A DNA stretch of 6,135 nt from Planctomycetota bacterium. Lineage in GTDB: Bacteria > Planctomycetota > Planctomycetia > Pirellulales > Thermoguttaceae. Under the pieces are notes generated by a model. The model made no database searches and was not told the origin of the DNA. It was given only the letters and a program-made list of their open reading frames with translations. Positions 1-5,153 of the stretch are shown here, piece after piece. Position numbers and translations under genes: made by a program. Positions within the stretch are counted from its first letter, which is position 1. The number at the start of each line of letters is the position of its first letter. The stretch spans positions 1-6,135 of the forward strand of contig JAEWUR010000193.1 in NCBI GenBank assembly GCA_023397045.1. Reading direction: 5' to 3'.

Positions 1-130
1 GTCCCAATCGCCTTGAACCTCGACAACGTAAACGTAGACCTAAACCCTATCCGCTAATGACCAAACCTCGACATCTTGCCCGAAAGCAAGAAGCCAAAAC
101 ACGTTAACAAAAAATCAGTGCCATTCCTTT
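1..130. other. AT-richer non-coding stretch upstream of the lldP remnant
   Basis: No convincing gene is seen on either strand. The stretch is visibly richer in A and T than the permease sequence that follows. Positions about 22-46 contain loose hexamer units (GTAAAC, GTAGAC, CTAAAC) in a row. The frame of the following permease gene is open back to 44 but reads as non-family sequence until about 131, so the junction with foreign or rearranged DNA lies near 125-133. Confidence 0.4.
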
Positions 131-598
131 CTGACGTTATATCGCGTGCGCTGGGCGTTGTTCACGATCGCTTGCATGCTGGCCCTGGCGTTCACGACGA
201 AATATAGCGGGGCCGACGCGACGTTGGGCTTGGCATTCACCAAGACCGGCTGGTTCTATCCGTTCTTCGCGCCGATGCTCGGCTGGCTCGGCGTCGCGCT
301 GACCGGTTCCGACACGTCGTGCAACGCGCTGTTCGGCAGCCTGCAACGCATCACCGCCGAACAACTGGGCCTGAACCCGGTGCTGATCGTCGCCAGCAAC
401 AGCACGGGCGGCGTGATGGGCAAAATGATCGACGCCCAAAGCATCGTCGTCGCGGCCGTGGCCACCGAGCAGTCGGGCGGCGAAGGTCGTATCCTCCGAT
501 TCGTCTTCCTGCACAGCCTCGTCTTGGCGGCGATGGTCGGGCTGTTGACGCTCGCCCAGGCGTATCTGCTGACCTGGATGATCCCGCCGGGCTCATAG
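131..598 (+). pseudogene. lldP: L-lactate permease, C-terminal remnant (5' truncated)
   Basis: This is the C-terminal part of an LldP-type lactate/glycolate:proton symporter, an inner-membrane carrier of normally about 550 residues. The frame shows family hallmarks: [16 protein letters not shown] (around 302-349), then [17 protein letters not shown] and a last hydrophobic helix ending LTWMIPPGS before the TAG at 596-598. Only about 155 residues remain. Family-like sequence begins near [11 protein letters not shown] at about 131. A GTG at 146 could open a 150-residue frame, but it has no Shine-Dalgarno sequence and the product would lack most of the transport core. The upstream frame is open to 44 but does not resemble LldP. 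I read it as a gene cut by a rearrangement. A misassembly at about 130 would look the same. Calling the family is secure; calling it non-functional is an inference. Confidence 0.85.
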
Positions 599-625
599 CA
601 CAAGCCGCAGCACTTCTGTCATATC

Positions 626-651
626 AAAAAGCCGAGATGGCGATGTCGGCT
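626..651 (-). terminator. Intrinsic terminator of the PIN/partner operon, possibly bidirectional
   Basis: On the minus strand AGCCGA (651-646) pairs with TCGGCT (635-630) around a 10-nt loop, and a short T-run follows at once (629-626). The stem starts inside the TAG stop of the small partner gene. On the plus strand the same hairpin is followed by AGTTTT, so it may also stop transcription coming from the lldP remnant. The stem is only 6 bp, hence moderate confidence. Confidence 0.5.
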
Positions 652-850
652 AGTTTTCATTTCGTTGCTTCATGGCCGCTTGGCTGATCTCCTCGATGCT
701 CTTTTCCGGCCACAGGGTTCGATGCCATTGCGTGTAGTCAAACGGCTCACGCTGAATCAGGGCAATGAACTTTTCTGCTTGCACCTCACCGAGGGCCGCC
801 ACCAGCGCATCGACGCCCGTGACTTTGATTTCAGTGTCGGTAAGCATCAT
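650..850 (-). CDS. Small partner of the PIN protein, putative antitoxin
   Basis: A 66-residue protein beginning MMLTDTEIKV and ending KQRNEN. Its ATG (850-848) overlaps the TGA of the upstream PIN gene (849-847) as ATGA, so translation is probably coupled. GAGGTGGA just before it serves as ribosome binding site and lies inside the PIN coding end. A second ATG follows directly. The sequence is mixed alpha-helical, with the conserved-looking segments ALGEVQAEKFI (20-29) and REPFDYTQWHRTLW (34-47). I recall near-identical small proteins next to PIN genes of this type in cyanobacteria and planctomycetes, but no function is established that I know of. No helix-turn-helix, AbrB or ribbon-helix-helix domain is obvious, so how it would regulate DNA is unclear. 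The antitoxin role rests on context: small size, overlap and PIN neighbour. A longer frame reaching 970 is only the antisense-frame extension through the PIN gene. Confidence 0.7.
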   Translation of the reverse strand: MMLTDTEIKVTGVDALVAALGEVQAEKFIALIQREPFDYTQWHRTLWPEKSIEEISQAAMKQRNEN

Positions 851-1278
851 TCCACCTCGACAACGAAGTGCGTTGGATCCATTACGGTGATTCCGGGGTA
901 TCCCCGCATTCTCTTCACAACCAAGTCGTCCGTAGTCAAAAAGAAATCGCATCCGGCCGCGATGGCACATGCGACGTGCAAAGCGTCCGCCGCCTGCATA
1001 CCACGGGCGGAAATTTCGCGAGCCTGCGACAGGATGGCATCCGTTTCTTCAATGTCCACCACGGCTTCGCTCTTCCATCGAGCAACCAAATTGCGCCGCA
1101 CTTCAAATGGATTGGCATGGTTCTCATGCTCCAATACATAGGACCATGCCAACTCGATTCTTTTGTCCGCGATACGCTGCTGCATCTCCAGCTTGGCCTC
1201 GGCTTCAAGGCGAATCCTGGCCTGCGACTGGTCGTCGAACGGGCGATTGAAACAACAGTTGTCCAAATAGACTCGCAT
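847..1278 (-). CDS. PIN-domain protein, putative toxin ribonuclease
   Basis: A 143-residue single-domain PIN protein starting MRVYLDNCCFNRPFDDQ. The metal-binding acidic residues expected of PIN nucleases are in place: D6 in YLDN, E50 or a nearby glutamate as the second acid (SYVLEHE), D98 in AADALHVA, and D117 in the TTDD strand near the C-terminus. PIN toxins of type II systems cut RNA (tRNA, rRNA or mRNA) with Mg2+ or Mn2+; the target here cannot be told. The ATG at 1278 is chosen because YLDN is normally within the first ten residues and because GAGGGG lies at 1294-1289. A frame reaching 1338 only adds an arginine-rich tail that crosses the promoter. It is the first gene of a two-gene operon and overlaps the small partner by ATGA, a toxin-before-antitoxin order. 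Family is confident, toxin role is inferred from the arrangement. Confidence 0.85.
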   Translation of the reverse strand: MRVYLDNCCFNRPFDDQSQARIRLEAEAKLEMQQRIADKRIELAWSYVLEHENHANPFEVRRNLVARWKSEAVVDIEETDAILSQAREISARGMQAADALHVACAIAAGCDFFLTTDDLVVKRMRGYPGITVMDPTHFVVEVE

Positions 1279-1300
1279 CGGCAAAACACCCCTCATTCTA

Positions 1301-1329
1301 AGTATACACACACGGAGTCGTTTCAACAA
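1301..1329 (-). promoter_or_regulatory. Sigma70-type promoter of the PIN operon
   Basis: On the minus strand TTGTTG (1329-1324) and TATACT (1306-1301) are separated by exactly 17 bp. Transcription would begin near 1294, giving a very short leader in which GAGGGG (1294-1289) precedes the ATG at 1278 by 10 nt. The -10 box matches consensus in five of six bases, the -35 box only in three. No clear operator is seen; the GTGTGTGTATAC run next to the -10 box is the only oddity. Confidence 0.5.
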
Positions 1330-1466
1330 TCCCCGCATTCAACATCCGATATCCGCTGCGCCGGGTTCTACGCTGCCCGCTTCAGTATTTCCCTGTTTTT
1401 TCGAGACAACTGAGGTGTGTTCGGTTCTCCCGGGCTGATTTTTTGGGGTGCCCTCAAGAAAACCGC

Positions 1467-1495
1467 TTGACCCGCCGAGTGATTACTGTTATATT
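1467..1495 (+). promoter_or_regulatory. Strong sigma70-type promoter of the gntR-ABC operon
   Basis: TTGACC (1467-1472) and TATATT (1490-1495) stand 17 bp apart, five of six consensus bases in each box. Start of transcription is expected near 1502, about 18 nt before the GTG start of the repressor. The space between this promoter and the divergent PIN promoter (1330-1466) holds no gene or repeat that I can see. Confidence 0.7.
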
Positions 1496-1507
1496 GGTGT
1501 AATCACT
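1478..1507. promoter_or_regulatory. Inverted-repeat operator overlapping the -10 box (autoregulation)
   Basis: AGTGATTAC (1478-1486) and GTAATCACT (1499-1507) are perfect 9-bp inverted arms separated by 12 bp, with arm centres about two helical turns apart. The -10 box lies in the middle, so a bound dimer would block RNA polymerase. GntR proteins of the YtrA subfamily usually repress their own operon through such palindromes, so this is the expected site for the regulator encoded 13 bp downstream. The repeat is seen directly; binding is inferred. Confidence 0.7.
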
Positions 1508-1519
1508 TGAGGGTTCGCC

Positions 1520-1903
1520 GTGAAAATCCGCGTCGAAACATCGTCCGGAATGCCGATTACGAGGCAAATTGCTGCCCAAATTCGGGCGCAATGCGCCAGC
1601 CGGACCCTCAAGCCCGGCGACCGGCTGCCCTCGGTCCGGGCACTGGCCGCCGAGTTGGCGGTCAATCAGAACACGATCCTCCGCGTCTACGAGCGGTTGA
1701 CGGCCGAGGGACTTCTCGAGCGGCGCCACGGCGACGGCACCTTTGTGGCCGATCGCATCCCCAGCGGCCAGATGCAGGCCCAACGCGAATTGCTCCGCGA
1801 GCAGATCGCCCGCGCAGCCGAACTAGCCAAAACACTTGGCATCGAGCCGGAAGAACTACACCAATTGCTAGACGACTCTTTTCAGCAAGGAACCAAACCA
1901 TGA
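1520..1903 (+). CDS. GntR-family transcriptional regulator, YtrA subfamily
   Basis: A 127-residue repressor-type protein. Residues about 8-77 form the GntR winged helix-turn-helix: MPITRQIAAQIR, then GDRLPSVRALAAEL (33-46), the recognition region NQNTILRVYERL (49-60), EGLLERR (63-69) and the wing GDGTFV (71-76). Only about 50 residues follow, predicted as two helices for dimerisation. This is the YtrA hallmark, in contrast to the large ligand domains of FadR, HutC or MocR types. The GTG at 1520 is supported by GAGGG (1509-1513), 6 nt away, and by the usual short N-terminus. Its TGA overlaps the ATG of the ABC ATPase (ATGA), so the two are co-translated. YtrA-type regulators typically control adjacent ABC transporters, often responding to cell-envelope stress or antibiotics. 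The inducer here is unknown. Confidence 0.92.
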   Translation: MKIRVETSSGMPITRQIAAQIRAQCASRTLKPGDRLPSVRALAAELAVNQNTILRVYERLTAEGLLERRHGDGTFVADRIPSGQMQAQRELLREQIARAAELAKTLGIEPEELHQLLDDSFQQGTKP

Positions 1904-2613
1904 GCGATGCGGTCATCGATCTGCGCGGCATCGTGAAATCGTACGGCAGAAAACACGTTCTGACGGGCCTCGACTTGGCCGTGCCCAGGGGATCGGTCCT
2001 CGGACTGCTTGGCACCAACGGGGCGGGCAAGACGACGTTGATCAAATGCGCGATGGGACTGATTCGTCCGCAGGAAGGCGAATGCCGATTGCTCGGCGAG
2101 CCGTCGTGGACGCTTAGCGGCGAGGCCAAAATGCGCATCGGCTACGTGCCGCAGACGGTGAATCTGTATCCCTGGATGAAAGTGCGGCACCTCCTCGATT
2201 ACACGGCCGCGTTCTATCCGAATTGGAGCGACAATCTGGTCGCGAAGCTCGTCAAGGACTGGGACATCCCGCTGGACGATCGGATCGGTCTGCTGTCGGT
2301 CGGTCAGTTGCAGAAGGTCGCGATCCTGTTGGCCGTTGGTCACGATCCCGATGTGTTCATTTTGGACGAACCGGCGGCCAGCCTCGATCCTTTGGCCCGG
2401 CGGCAGTTTTTGCAGATGATTATCGACCTGGCCGAGCCCGGCAAACGCACGGTGCTGTTCTCAACGCACATCACATCCGACCTGGAGCGCGTGGCCGACC
2501 GCGTGGCGATCTTGAAATCCGGGCGGATCGCCTGGCAAGGGCTTCTGGAAGAGCTGAAAGAACAAACACGCGTCAACCTGGAAGATAGTTTTCTGGAGAT
2601 GTGCAACGGTTAA
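1900..2613 (+). CDS. ABC transporter ATP-binding protein
   Basis: A 237-residue ABC ATPase, the cytosolic motor of an ABC-2-type transporter. Visible motifs are Walker A GTNGAGKT (38-45), the Q-loop glutamine in GYVPQ (Q85), a signature LSVGQ (132-136), Walker B VFILDE (152-157) with catalytic E157, the D-loop SLDP (161-164) and switch histidine H190 in STHITSDLERVAD. All catalytic residues are present. The signature has V instead of the usual first G after LS, a substitution seen in some CcmA/YtrB-like ATPases. The start at 1900 fits AAGGA at 1887-1891 and the ATGA overlap with the repressor gene. With the upstream regulator and the downstream membrane protein it forms a GntR-ABC-permease operon. 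The NatA/YtrB-like domain type suggests export, but the substrate cannot be named. Confidence 0.93.
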   Translation: MSDAVIDLRGIVKSYGRKHVLTGLDLAVPRGSVLGLLGTNGAGKTTLIKCAMGLIRPQEGECRLLGEPSWTLSGEAKMRIGYVPQTVNLYPWMKVRHLLDYTAAFYPNWSDNLVAKLVKDWDIPLDDRIGLLSVGQLQKVAILLAVGHDPDVFILDEPAASLDPLARRQFLQMIIDLAEPGKRTVLFSTHITSDLERVADRVAILKSGRIAWQGLLEELKEQTRVNLEDSFLEMCNG

Positions 2614-2667
2614 TCAAAAAGGAAGTTCGAACAGGAGAGAATCGAGGTCAGGAAAGGACAAGGAACA

Positions 2668-2697
2668 CTAATCTTCGCTAATCCACGTTAATTTGTT
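2668..2697. repeat. Decayed 10-bp tandem repeat between ATPase and permease genes
   Basis: Three consecutive 10-bp units can be laid out: CTAATCTTCG (2668-2677), CTAATCCACG (2678-2687) and TTAATTTGTT (2688-2697). The first two agree in eight of ten bases, the third is loose and shares TAAT. It lies in the 149-bp gap between stop 2613 and start 2763, amid purine-rich sequence (about 2619-2666). I recall similar TTAGCG/CTAATC strings scattered in planctomycete and verrucomicrobial intergenic DNA, which would need a search to confirm. Confidence 0.45.
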
Positions 2698-2762
2698 TTT
2701 GTTGAGACCCAATAGTTCCCCCTGTCTTCTCGGTTTCCTGCTGTTCAAAACAGGAGTGTCGC

Positions 2763-4163
2763 ATGTCGAACAATCCCTATTGTCAAGTCGCGTTGACGTA
2801 TCTGCGGCGGCCGTTTTCATCGTGGAAGACCGGCGCGTCTTGGATTTTCGTACTTGGATCGCTCGTGCCCATGCTTTTCGTCTCGGGCCGTTGCGGAAAT
2901 CACCAGAACTTCGCGATGCAGCAGCTCATGCCGTTTGGGGTCCTGTTCTTCCTGCTGACGATTCACGTCAAGGAGCAGTTCACCGATCCCCGGGCGCATG
3001 TGATGCCCGATTTTCGGCGGGTTCATGGTGTCATCGCCACGGCGTTTGCGCTGGTTTTCGCGGTGGTGTTCCCGGCATTGTTCACATGGTGGGTCGGCTG
3101 GCATTCCATCGGTTTCGTGGCGGTCGCGATTCTGGCGTTCAGCGCGATTCTCTGGTCGCTGTTATTCCTTTCGGGCTGGTTCAGTTGGCTCGTGTTGATC
3201 CTGATCTTCGGAGCGTCGACGGAGACCGGCCGGGCAATGGTTCAACAGTTGGTCACCGGCGATTGCGAACCGGCCGCCGCCGGGGTTCTGGCGCTCGGCA
3301 CGGCCATGGCGATCTGGGGCGGCATGCGGCTGTTCGGGCTTCGCGAGGAAATGCCCGAGTATCGATGGATCAACTGGGAGCAGGCCGGCAACAGGCCGCA
3401 GTTCATCGGCATGAAAGATGCGCAGGACCCCATTTCAAGAAGGCTGCAAAACTGGGTGAGCGACCACCAGATCGCCATTTTGGTGCGCCATGCCGGTCGG
3501 GCAAGCGTGTCGCGATGGTCGGCCATCTGCCGCTGGCGTGCGGGAATGGCCTACGGCTGGGGGCTTGTGATGTGGGTCCTCGCGGCCTTGATTTACGTTC
3601 AGTCGTTCAGTTTATGGGTTCCGTTGGACCGACCGGTTTCGCCGCACTCGCCGTCGCCGGACTTGATGATGGTGGCGTTCGCGCTGGTTTTTATCCCGCT
3701 GGGGGCAACGATGGGCGTGCTGACCAAAGCGAAGTCGCTGGGATTCGAGTTGATGCTGCCGGTGGATCGGAAAACCTATTTTCGGCAGCTTGGGCTTGCG
3801 GCCATTTCGAGCCTGTTTCTGTTGTGGGCAACGGTGAGCGCGACCTTGTTGGTCTGGTGGATGACGCTCGGTCCGCAGCCGGTGCCCTATGCGACGCTCT
3901 TTCGCGCCGCGGCCTTCGCGGCCGTGGTGCAGGTGCTGCTTTTCGGCGTCTTCGCCTGGTTCCTGCGATATCGATCCCAGTGGGCAATCATTCTTGTGAT
4001 GATGATCCTCTTTCCCGCGGCGATTGTCCCGATGAGCACATTCATCACGCGGCCATGGGAAATATCGCCGATGGTCGTCGGGATTGGCGTTGCGCTGGTT
4101 CTGGTCGGCGTATTGATTACCTGGGACGCCTATCGACGATGGCTGAGGGCGGATTTCGGGTGA
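2763..4163 (+). CDS. Large multispanning membrane protein, putative ABC-2-type permease
   Basis: A 466-residue integral membrane protein with about 12 hydrophobic segments, roughly at residues 25-41, 53-69, 88-109, 115-133, 134-152, 170-190, 262-280, 300-320, 343-366, 378-400, 406-424 and 435-454. A soluble, charged stretch (about 191-260) divides it into two halves of six, as in a fused pair of six-helix ABC-2 permease domains. MLPVDRKTYFRQLG (331-344) resembles the 'LPVsRkty' cytoplasmic motif common in ABC-2 permeases. AGGAG (2752-2756) stands 6 nt before the ATG. It follows the GntR regulator and ATPase on the same strand and is the obvious transmembrane partner, although the 149-bp gap could contain a separate promoter or processing site. 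I do not recognise a specific family or substrate. The permease role is inferred from position and topology. Confidence 0.75.
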   Translation: MSNNPYCQVALTYLRRPFSSWKTGASWIFVLGSLVPMLFVSGRCGNHQNFAMQQLMPFGVLFFLLTIHVKEQFTDPRAHVMPDFRRVHGVIATAFALVFAVVFPALFTWWVGWHSIGFVAVAILAFSAILWSLLFLSGWFSWLVLILIFGASTETGRAMVQQLVTGDCEPAAAGVLALGTAMAIWGGMRLFGLREEMPEYRWINWEQAGNRPQFIGMKDAQDPISRRLQNWVSDHQIAILVRHAGRASVSRWSAICRWRAGMAYGWGLVMWVLAALIYVQSFSLWVPLDRPVSPHSPSPDLMMVAFALVFIPLGATMGVLTKAKSLGFELMLPVDRKTYFRQLGLAAISSLFLLWATVSATLLVWWMTLGPQPVPYATLFRAAAFAAVVQVLLFGVFAWFLRYRSQWAIILVMMILFPAAIVPMSTFITRPWEISPMVVGIGVALVLVGVLITWDAYRRWLRADFG

Positions 4164-4231
4164 GTTGGCCGCACTTGTTGGGCCGGGTGGTTTCCGATAT
4201 TATGGCACGCTGCCAATAGCCCTCACCCCTA

Positions 4232-4370
4232 GTGGTCTGTCCAGATCGTCGTTACTAATGGAGACTCGGTGTGACAGAATCGCAACCCGAAGCGTAAGCG
4301 AGGCTGTCCCTCGCTTACGCTTCGGGTTACGATGTTTGATCCATTCGTGATCTTGAATTGGATAGACCAT
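4232..4370. mobile_element. 139-bp TA-flanked miniature inverted-repeat element (MITE-like)
   Basis: The element is bounded by TA at 4230-4231 and 4371-4372, as for insertions of IS630/Tc1-mariner type. Its ends are inverted repeats: GTGGTCTGTCCAG (4232-4244) against ATGGTCTATCCAA (4370-4358 on the minus strand), 10 of 13 identical, with all three differences G/A and so G-T wobble pairs when folded. The symmetry continues inward without gaps to 4262/4340: 21 of 31 positions pair by Watson-Crick rules and six more by wobble, including ACTAATGGA against ACGAATGGA. The core is the 25-bp palindrome at 4279-4333. No transposase is encoded, so movement would have to be in trans. It sits inside a CCCTCTCCC repeat whose unbroken form exists in this same window. 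Structure is seen directly; the IS630 link is an inference from TA and size. Confidence 0.65.
4279..4333. repeat. Long palindrome in the MITE core ('NPKRKRG' type repeat)
   Basis: Twenty perfectly paired bases (4284-4303 with 4309-4328, beginning AACCCGAAGCG and ending GCTTCGGGTT) enclose a CTGTC loop. After one mismatch the pairing continues for four more pairs, giving arms of 25 bp. On the minus strand one frame gives NPKRKRG, a peptide I recall from many spurious planctomycete ORFs, which suggests a dispersed repeat. There is no T-run next to it, so it is not a classical terminator. Confidence 0.8.
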
Positions 4371-4373
4371 TAG

Positions 4374-4406
4374 CCCCTCTCCCAAAGGGAGAGGGGACGG
4401 TTTTTT
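4374..4406 (+). terminator. Hairpin plus T6, possible terminator in front of apt
   Basis: The 10-bp stem of repeat copy 1 (4374-4396) is followed by ACGG and then six T (4401-4406). The four-base gap weakens it as an intrinsic terminator, but it could stop read-through from the permease gene or attenuate transcription into apt, whose start is 50 nt downstream. Confidence 0.35.
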
Positions 4407-4430
4407 GCCCTCTCCCAAAAGGAGAGGGGA
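4407..4430. repeat. CCCTCTCCC palindromic repeat, copy 2
   Basis: CCCTCTCC (4408-4415) pairs with GGAGAGGG (4421-4428) around CAAAA. It lacks the CCCTCACCC lead of the full unit and starts 10 nt after copy 1 ends. It ends 26 nt before the apt start codon, so it probably lies in the apt leader. Confidence 0.7.
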
Positions 4431-4455
4431 CGTCAATTCCAATCCACGCATTGCC

Positions 4456-4986
4456 ATGACCGAATTGAACTTGAACGACTATATCCGCTGCATTCCCGAC
4501 TTCCCGAAGCCTGGGATCCTGTTTCGCGACATCACGACGCTGCTGGCCTCGCCGGCGGCGTTTCGGACGGCCGTGGTCGAGATGGCTAATCCGTTCCGGA
4601 CCGAAAAGATCGACATCGTGGCGGCGGCCGAAGCTCGCGGGTTCATCTTCGCCGCGCCGATGGCGCTCGAGTTGAACGCCGCGCTGGTGCCGATCCGCAA
4701 GCCGGGCAAGCTGCCGTTTAAGACGCAATCGTTCACCTACGATCTGGAATACGGCAGCGACACGTTGGAGATCCACGCCGACGCCATTCCGGCCGGCGCG
4801 AAGGTGTTGGTGGTCGACGACCTGCTGGCCACCGGCGGTACGGTCGAGGCCTGCTGCCGATTGGTCGAAAAGGCCGGCGGGATCGTCGTGGGCTGCGCGT
4901 TCTTGATCGAGTTGGTCGATCTGAAAGGCGCCGAAAAGATCGCCCAGTACAAGACGATCAGCTTGGTGAAGTGCCACGAGGGGTGA
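4456..4986 (+). CDS. apt: Adenine phosphoribosyltransferase
   Basis: This 176-residue cytosolic enzyme converts adenine and PRPP to AMP and pyrophosphate (purine salvage). Length and motifs fit bacterial Apt. [14 protein letters not shown] (14-27) is the N-terminal adenine-site signature, and [15 protein letters not shown] (59-73) follows. [11 protein letters not shown] (78-88) and [18 protein letters not shown] (94-111) form the flexible-loop region, and [13 protein letters not shown] (117-129) is the PRPP-binding motif with the paired acidic residues D121 and D122. The ATG at 4456 gives the usual N-terminus. A TTG at 4405 in the same frame would add residues coded by repeat sequence and is rejected. 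No good Shine-Dalgarno sequence is seen before 4456; the nearest GGGGA belongs to repeat copy 2, 26 nt away. The gene stands alone between repeat clusters and is convergent to the membrane protein gene on its right. Confidence 0.96.
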   Translation: MTELNLNDYIRCIPDFPKPGILFRDITTLLASPAAFRTAVVEMANPFRTEKIDIVAAAEARGFIFAAPMALELNAALVPIRKPGKLPFKTQSFTYDLEYGSDTLEIHADAIPAGAKVLVVDDLLATGGTVEACCRLVEKAGGIVVGCAFLIELVDLKGAEKIAQYKTISLVKCHEG

Positions 4987-5014
4987 GTGGGCGACGGAAA
5001 CCGCCACCCTTTTT
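4987..5014 (+). terminator. Intrinsic terminator of apt
   Basis: Directly after the stop codon GTGG-CG (4987-4993, with one bulged G) pairs with CGCCAC (5002-5007), and CC plus five T (5010-5014) follow. An alternative fold uses CGG-AAA-CCG at the tip. Position and T-run are right for a simple apt terminator. Confidence 0.55.
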
Positions 5015-5027
5015 CACCGACAGACCG

Positions 5028-5064
5028 CCCTCACCCCCTTCCCCTCTCCCAAAGAGAGAGGGGA
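5028..5064. repeat. CCCTCTCCC palindromic repeat, copy 3
   Basis: The unit has the CCCTCACCCC lead (5028-5037) and then CCCCTCTC (5041-5048) pairing with GAGAGGGG (5056-5063). One G-to-A change inside the right arm shortens the stem to 8 bp relative to copy 1. Confidence 0.7.
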
Positions 5065-5076
5065 GATTATTGCTTG

Positions 5077-5107
5077 CCCCGCTGCCAAAGACAGAAGGTA
5101 GAGGGGA
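5077..5107. repeat. Degenerate copy of the same repeat
   Basis: CCCC (5077-5080), GCCAAAGA (5084-5091) and AGAGGGGA (5100-5107) keep the order and outer ends of the unit, but the stem is broken by several changes. It follows copy 3 directly and may be an older tandem copy. Confidence 0.4.
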
Positions 5108-5153
5108 GCTTGTTGTCCGCCGGAAGGCACAAGAGCAGTCGTCATCTCTCGGG

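Larger units (their letters stand above)
4218..4397. repeat. CCCTCTCCC palindromic repeat, copy 1, split by an insertion
   Basis: The left part AGCCCTCACCCCTA (4218-4231) and the right part TAGCCCCTCTCCC plus its palindromic partner (4371-4397) belong to one repeat unit: joined at the TA they match the uninterrupted copy at 5244-5280. The palindrome itself is CCCCTCTCCC (4374-4383), loop AAA, GGGAGAGGGG (4387-4396), a perfect 10-bp stem. The 139 bp in between are annotated as a mobile element. Confidence 0.75.

Noticed and set aside
868..1413. A plus-strand 181-residue frame across the PIN gene
   Set aside because: Antisense of the PIN gene and across both divergent promoters; no recognisable features.
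2132..2310. ABC signature LSVGQ as evidence of a degenerate, inactive ATPase
   Set aside because: Walker A, Walker B, catalytic glutamate, Q-loop and H-loop are all intact, and substitutions at this signature position occur in working ABC proteins.
1507..2613. A long frame (368 residues) running from within the regulator promoter into the ABC ATPase
   Set aside because: Only its last 237 residues are the ATPase; the earlier part is the GntR gene read in the wrong frame. The ATG at 1900 with its ribosome site is the real start.
2693..4219. A 508-residue frame overlapping the permease gene
   Set aside because: Its translation is rich in R, G, A and S without membrane segments or motifs, typical of a shifted frame in GC-rich DNA. 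The frame at 2763 has a ribosome site and regular hydrophobic segments.
4218..4430. CRISPR-like array from the repeated CCCTCTCCC units
   Set aside because: Units are palindromic, irregularly spaced, of unequal length and have no uniform spacers or cas genes nearby.
4200..4457. A minus-strand 85-residue frame containing NPKRKRG and PLPLGEG
   Set aside because: It is a translation of the intergenic palindromes and the mobile element, not a gene.
4327..5007. A minus-strand 226-residue frame opposite apt
   Set aside because: Antisense of apt; arginine-, aspartate- and histidine-rich with no motif, whereas the sense frame has full APRT signatures.
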